Source of the DNA: Rhodobiaceae bacterium | GTDB taxonomy: Bacteria > Pseudomonadota > Alphaproteobacteria > Parvibaculales > Parvibaculaceae | Length of the DNA stretch: 64,000 bases | NCBI GenBank assembly: GCA_021404525.1 | Contig: JAAWWE010000001.1 | Span: forward strand, 248,001-312,000 | Reading direction: 5' to 3' | Part shown: positions 61,016-64,000 of the stretch, piece after piece | Layout: the number at the start of each line of letters is the position of its first letter | Numbering within the stretch: the first letter of the stretch is position 1 | Position numbers and translations under genes: made by a program | Notes under the pieces: model-generated | What the model was told of the DNA's origin: nothing | Databases searched by the model: none | What the model saw: the letters and a program-made list of their open reading frames with translations, nothing else

Positions 61016-61981
61016 ATGTCATCGCAAAACCTAGCCATTGGCGGTGCGGTAGCCGCAGCAGTCATCGCTATCATCGTCGCTTTGTTCCTGTTTATGGGCG
61101 GCGAGGAAGAAACCGAAACGATTGCCACAACCCCCGCCAGTCAATCGCAGCAGACGGCACCCTCTGAAGAAGTTGCTGAAAAGACTGTCCCGACCTTCGA
61201 CATTGTCCGTGTTGAACGCGATGGCATGGCCGTCATTGCCGGGCGCTCAGAACCGCGCGCTACGATAACGCTCAAAAGAAATGGTTCTGCGATTGCGACG
61301 GCTGATGCAGACGGTCGCGGCGAATGGGTGATCGTCCTCGACACCCCGCTGGCACCGGGGGATGTCGAACTCACGCTTACTGCGCGCAACCCGGATGGCA
61401 GCGAGATTGACTCAATCCAGTCTGTCTCTGTGTCGGTTCCTGAACAGGAGGGCGGGCAGGCGCTCGTTGTCCTTGCCGAACCAGGCAAGGCGAGCCGTGT
61501 GTTGCAGGGCCCTGGCGTTCCCTCCGATGCAGGAAACCTGGTGCTTGAGGCTGTGGATTACGATGAGAACGGTAACGTCATCATCTCCGGCATCACCGAA
61601 CCGAACAGCACGGTGCGAATTTATCTGAACGATAAGCCAATCGGTGACGCGGCCTCAGATGCGGAAGGCCGCTGGGAGCTTCGCCCCAATGGGGCGGTGG
61701 AACCGGGCACCTACACCATGCGGATCGATCAGCTCGACGCCAATGGTCAAGTTTCCGCTCGGGTCGAAGTGCCCTTCGAGCGCGGCGTGGCAGAAGACGT
61801 TCGCCGTCAGATTGCAGAGGGCCAGGTCGTCATCCAACCGGGCAACAACCTGTGGAACATTGCCCGCCAGCTCTATGGCAGCGGGTATCGCTACACCACG
61901 ATCTATCAGGCGAATCGGGACCAGATCCGTGATCCAGACCTGATTTATCCAGGTCAGGTCCTGTCGACGCCTGCCCAATAG
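61016..61981 (+). CDS. membrane-anchored Ig-like/LysM protein
   Basis: 321-residue protein with one N-terminal membrane helix (about 7-27) and a short acidic linker, then two tandem beta-sandwich repeats (FDIVRVERDGMAVIAGRSEPRATI and LEAVDYDENGNVIISGITEPNSTVRI, each with a DGRGEW/AEGRWEL turn) and a C-terminal LysM domain (VIQPGNNLWNIARQLYGSGYRYTTIYQAN ... PDLIYPGQVL). It should bind peptidoglycan from the cytoplasmic membrane. The ATG at 61016 is preferred over a GTG two codons earlier because GAGGGG is then nine bases away. Confidence 0.9.
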   Translation: MSSQNLAIGGAVAAAVIAIIVALFLFMGGEEETETIATTPASQSQQTAPSEEVAEKTVPTFDIVRVERDGMAVIAGRSEPRATITLKRNGSAIATADADGRGEWVIVLDTPLAPGDVELTLTARNPDGSEIDSIQSVSVSVPEQEGGQALVVLAEPGKASRVLQGPGVPSDAGNLVLEAVDYDENGNVIISGITEPNSTVRIYLNDKPIGDAASDAEGRWELRPNGAVEPGTYTMRIDQLDANGQVSARVEVPFERGVAEDVRRQIAEGQVVIQPGNNLWNIARQLYGSGYRYTTIYQANRDQIRDPDLIYPGQVLSTPAQ

Positions 61982-62069
61982 GGCTGTGACCGGCGCCTGT
62001 GCGCGCAGTCTGCACGGGCCCCTTGGCACGAAGGGGCATAAGCCCTAAATAATGAGAACGCTTGTTTCC

Positions 62070-62101
62070 CACCCCGGTCCCTCAGGCCGGGGTGTTTTCT
62101 T
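62070..62101 (+). terminator. intrinsic terminator after the LysM gene
   Basis: CACCCCGG and CCGGGGTG form an 8-bp stem with a 9-base loop, followed by TTTTCT. Confidence 0.85.
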
Positions 62102-62155
62102 CTGCATTCTGCGAAATCCGAAGAGATAGAGTGAACGGGCACCAGAGGAGGGCGC

Positions 62156-64000
62156 ATGACGCCACGCATTGGGGCAATGAGCGAGCCGGTTAATCTCTCT
62201 TTGCCGTCGCAAACGACCAGTACCTATCGTTCTGTGCTGCCGCTGCTTTGGCCGGAAGGCAGGGCAGATCTTCGTACGCGTGTCGTTCTAGCCTTCATTG
62301 CCATGTTCGCTGCGAAAGCGTTCACTGTCTACGCACCCTTTTTCTATCGTGATGCCGTCGATGCCCTAACCGCCGATGAGACGAGTACCGCAGCCATCGT
62401 CGCCGTACCAGTAGCCCTGGTAGTCGCCTACGGCGTTGCCCGCATCATGATGATTGCTATGGCGCAATTGCGCGATGGCCTGTTTGCCCGTGTGGGACAG
62501 AACGCTGTCCGGACATTGGCCCTGCGCACCTTCAAGCATATCCATGCGCTCTCTTTGCGGTTTCATCTGGAACGCCGGACAGGGGGATTAAGCCGGATTA
62601 TCGAGCGCGGCACCAAGGCTATTGAGTTTCTGCTGCGCTTTTCGCTCTTCAGCATTTTTCCGACCATCATCGAACTGCTGCTTGTCGCAGGCATTCTCTG
62701 GTGGAACTTTGATTGGCGCTACGCGGCGGTCACCGGCGGGGTCATTTCTCTCTATATCGCTTTCACTTACTGGGCGACGGAGTGGCGCACAGCTATTCGC
62801 CGGGAGATGAATGACCGGGACACAGAAGCGAACACCAAGGCAATCGACAGTCTGCTCAACTACGAGACCGTCAAGTATTTCGGCAATGAACGCCACGAAA
62901 GCGGCCGCTATGACAAAGCGATGGAAGGTTATGAAGATGCCGCCATCCGCACATCCACGTCGCTTTCAGTGTTGAATACCGGTCAGACCCTCATCTTCAC
63001 CTTTGGCCTGATCGCGCTCATGTTGATGGCCGCCTATGGGGTTGCCGCCGGGCAGCTGACCGTTGGTGAGTTTGTCATGGTGAATGCGTTCATGATCCAA
63101 CTGTCCGCGCCGCTCAATCTTCTGGGATCAGTCTACCGTGAGATCCGGCAAGCCCTTGTCGACATGGAAACCATGTTCGGACTGATTGCGGTGCCGCCTG
63201 AAATCGTTGATCAACCCGGCGCAGAAACGCTGAAGGTCTCAGGCGGTGCGATCCGGTTTGATGATGTTTCTTTTTCCTACGATCCAGATCGCGGCATTCT
63301 GAGCCACGTGTCCTTTGAGGTGCCAGCTGGCAAGTCCGTTGCCCTCGTGGGCCCGTCAGGAGCAGGAAAATCGACCATCAGCCGCATTCTTTATAGGTTC
63401 TATGATGTGCAGGAGGGGTCGGTCACCATTGATGGTCAGGAGATCTCAAGGGTTACCCAGGACAGTCTGCGTGCATCGATCGGGATTGTTCCCCAGGATA
63501 CGGTCCTCTTCAACGACACTATTCGTTACAATATTCGCTATGGACGTCCAGACGCCACGGATGCGGAGGTGGAAGAAGCCGCCCGTCTTGCCCAGATTTC
63601 AGACTTTATTTCCGGCCTCCCGAGGGGTTACGACACAATGGTCGGGGAGCGGGGTCTCAAACTGTCAGGCGGAGAGAAGCAGCGGGTCGCGATTGCCCGG
63701 ACGATCCTCAAAAACCCGCCTATCTTGATGCTGGATGAAGCGACATCGGCTCTCGACAGCGCGACAGAGCGTGAAATCCAGTCAGCGCTTGGCATTATCT
63801 CAGAAAATCGTACGACGTTGATCATTGCCCACCGCTTGTCCACCGTTGTAGACGCAGACGAAATTCTGGTTCTGGACAAAGGCCAGATCATTGAGCGAGG
63901 CAGCCACCGCGATCTCTTGGGCCTGGGCGGGACTTACGCGGATATGTGGAACCGTCAGCTGGAAGAAGCAGCTGAAACCCAAGCGTTAAGCGAACCCCAA
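62156..64000 (+). CDS. Atm1-type ABC exporter, permease-ATPase fusion (3' end beyond window)
   Basis: The ATG at 62156, with GAGGAGG just upstream, opens 615 codons without a stop up to the window end. About 330 residues form the membrane domain, with ERRTGGLSRIIERGTKAIEFLLRF and the NYETVKYFGNE motif that marks mitochondrial Atm1/bacterial heavy-metal and glutathione-conjugate exporters. The ATPase has Walker A GPSGAGKST (about 398-406), the signature LSGGEKQRVAIARTI, Walker B ILMLDEATSALD and the His of IAHRLSTV. Likely export of glutathione-complexed metals or sulfur compounds. Only the extreme C-terminus can be missing. Confidence 0.92.
   Translation, partial: MTPRIGAMSEPVNLSLPSQTTSTYRSVLPLLWPEGRADLRTRVVLAFIAMFAAKAFTVYAPFFYRDAVDALTADETSTAAIVAVPVALVVAYGVARIMMIAMAQLRDGLFARVGQNAVRTLALRTFKHIHALSLRFHLERRTGGLSRIIERGTKAIEFLLRFSLFSIFPTIIELLLVAGILWWNFDWRYAAVTGGVISLYIAFTYWATEWRTAIRREMNDRDTEANTKAIDSLLNYETVKYFGNERHESGRYDKAMEGYEDAAIRTSTSLSVLNTGQTLIFTFGLIALMLMAAYGVAAGQLTVGEFVMVNAFMIQLSAPLNLLGSVYREIRQALVDMETMFGLIAVPPEIVDQPGAETLKVSGGAIRFDDVSFSYDPDRGILSHVSFEVPAGKSVALVGPSGAGKSTISRILYRFYDVQEGSVTIDGQEISRVTQDSLRASIGIVPQDTVLFNDTIRYNIRYGRPDATDAEVEEAARLAQISDFISGLPRGYDTMVGERGLKLSGGEKQRVAIARTILKNPPILMLDEATSALDSATEREIQSALGIISENRTTLIIAHRLSTVVDADEILVLDKGQIIERGSHRDLLGLGGTYADMWNRQLEEAAETQALSEPQ

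Noticed and set aside
1-64000. CRISPR arrays, tRNA/rRNA genes, insertion sequences, integrases and att-like repeats
   Set aside because: Looked for along the window by eye and not seen; no transposase- or integrase-like protein is encoded and no spaced direct repeats stood out. Structured RNAs without obvious primary motifs could still be missed.

Overview
The window reads as a chromosomal segment of an alphaproteobacterium, most likely from the Hyphomicrobiales (Rhodobiaceae/Parvibaculaceae-like). This is inferred from family composition and was not tested by a search. The sequence is moderately GC-rich, almost wall-to-wall coding (about 58 protein genes, mostly single genes or short operons on both strands), and shows no insertion sequence, prophage, CRISPR array, rRNA or tRNA. 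Four repeated themes give the character of a lipid- and acid-degrading aerobe: acyl-CoA dehydrogenases (four), CoA-handling enzymes (crotonase, two hotdog thioesterases, CaiB/BaiF CoA-transferase, SDR), NADP-dependent MDR reductases (three) and hydrolases/lipases.

Layout. 1-6.2 kb: partial AlkC-like DNA repair gene, dusA, TauE/SafE exporter, phosphomannomutase, membrane aspartic protease, cobA, DUF1289. 6.2-14 kb: a CobT-like protein with altered active-site residues, an adjacent pair of dissimilar acyl-CoA dehydrogenases, a membrane histidine kinase, a crotonase lacking both classical glutamates, an ABM-fold protein and another acyl-CoA dehydrogenase. 14-27 kb: cupin, GNAT, sulfurtransferase, a fused betaine-type ABC binding protein/permease with no standard start codon, ggt, SDR, nucleoside transporter, GST, GPH-type MFS carrier, HXXEE protein, luciferase-like oxidoreductase, thioesterase. 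27-38 kb: PAS protein, acyl-CoA dehydrogenase, uracil-DNA glycosylase, lipoprotein hydrolase, hsp20, large patatin, thioesterase, CoA-transferase, two uncharacterised proteins, gph. 38-46 kb: M14-like peptidase, semialdehyde dehydrogenase, rpiA, gor, TetR/VOC pair, class II DAHP synthase. 46-51 kb: a four-gene minus-strand run of three MDR reductases around a sulfatase. 51-64 kb: nadE-gltX, an isoleucine-rich leader and cimA, TetR/SnoaL pair, rarD, a DnaB-like solo ATPase, lipoprotein lipase, LOG protein, LysM protein, and an Atm1-type ABC exporter running off the window end.

The strongest non-coding signals are a 16-codon leader peptide with six Ile codons ahead of citramalate synthase (attenuation of isoleucine synthesis), a hairpin that buries the whole Shine-Dalgarno of hsp20 (candidate RNA thermometer), perfect inverted repeats in two TetR intergenic regions, and several intrinsic terminators. 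I found no convincing novel defence or mobile system. The best candidates for undescribed biology are the altered CobT-like protein, the DnaB-like solo ATPase, the start-less transporter fusion and the two RNA-based controls. All family assignments are from reading translated sequence; no database search was run.
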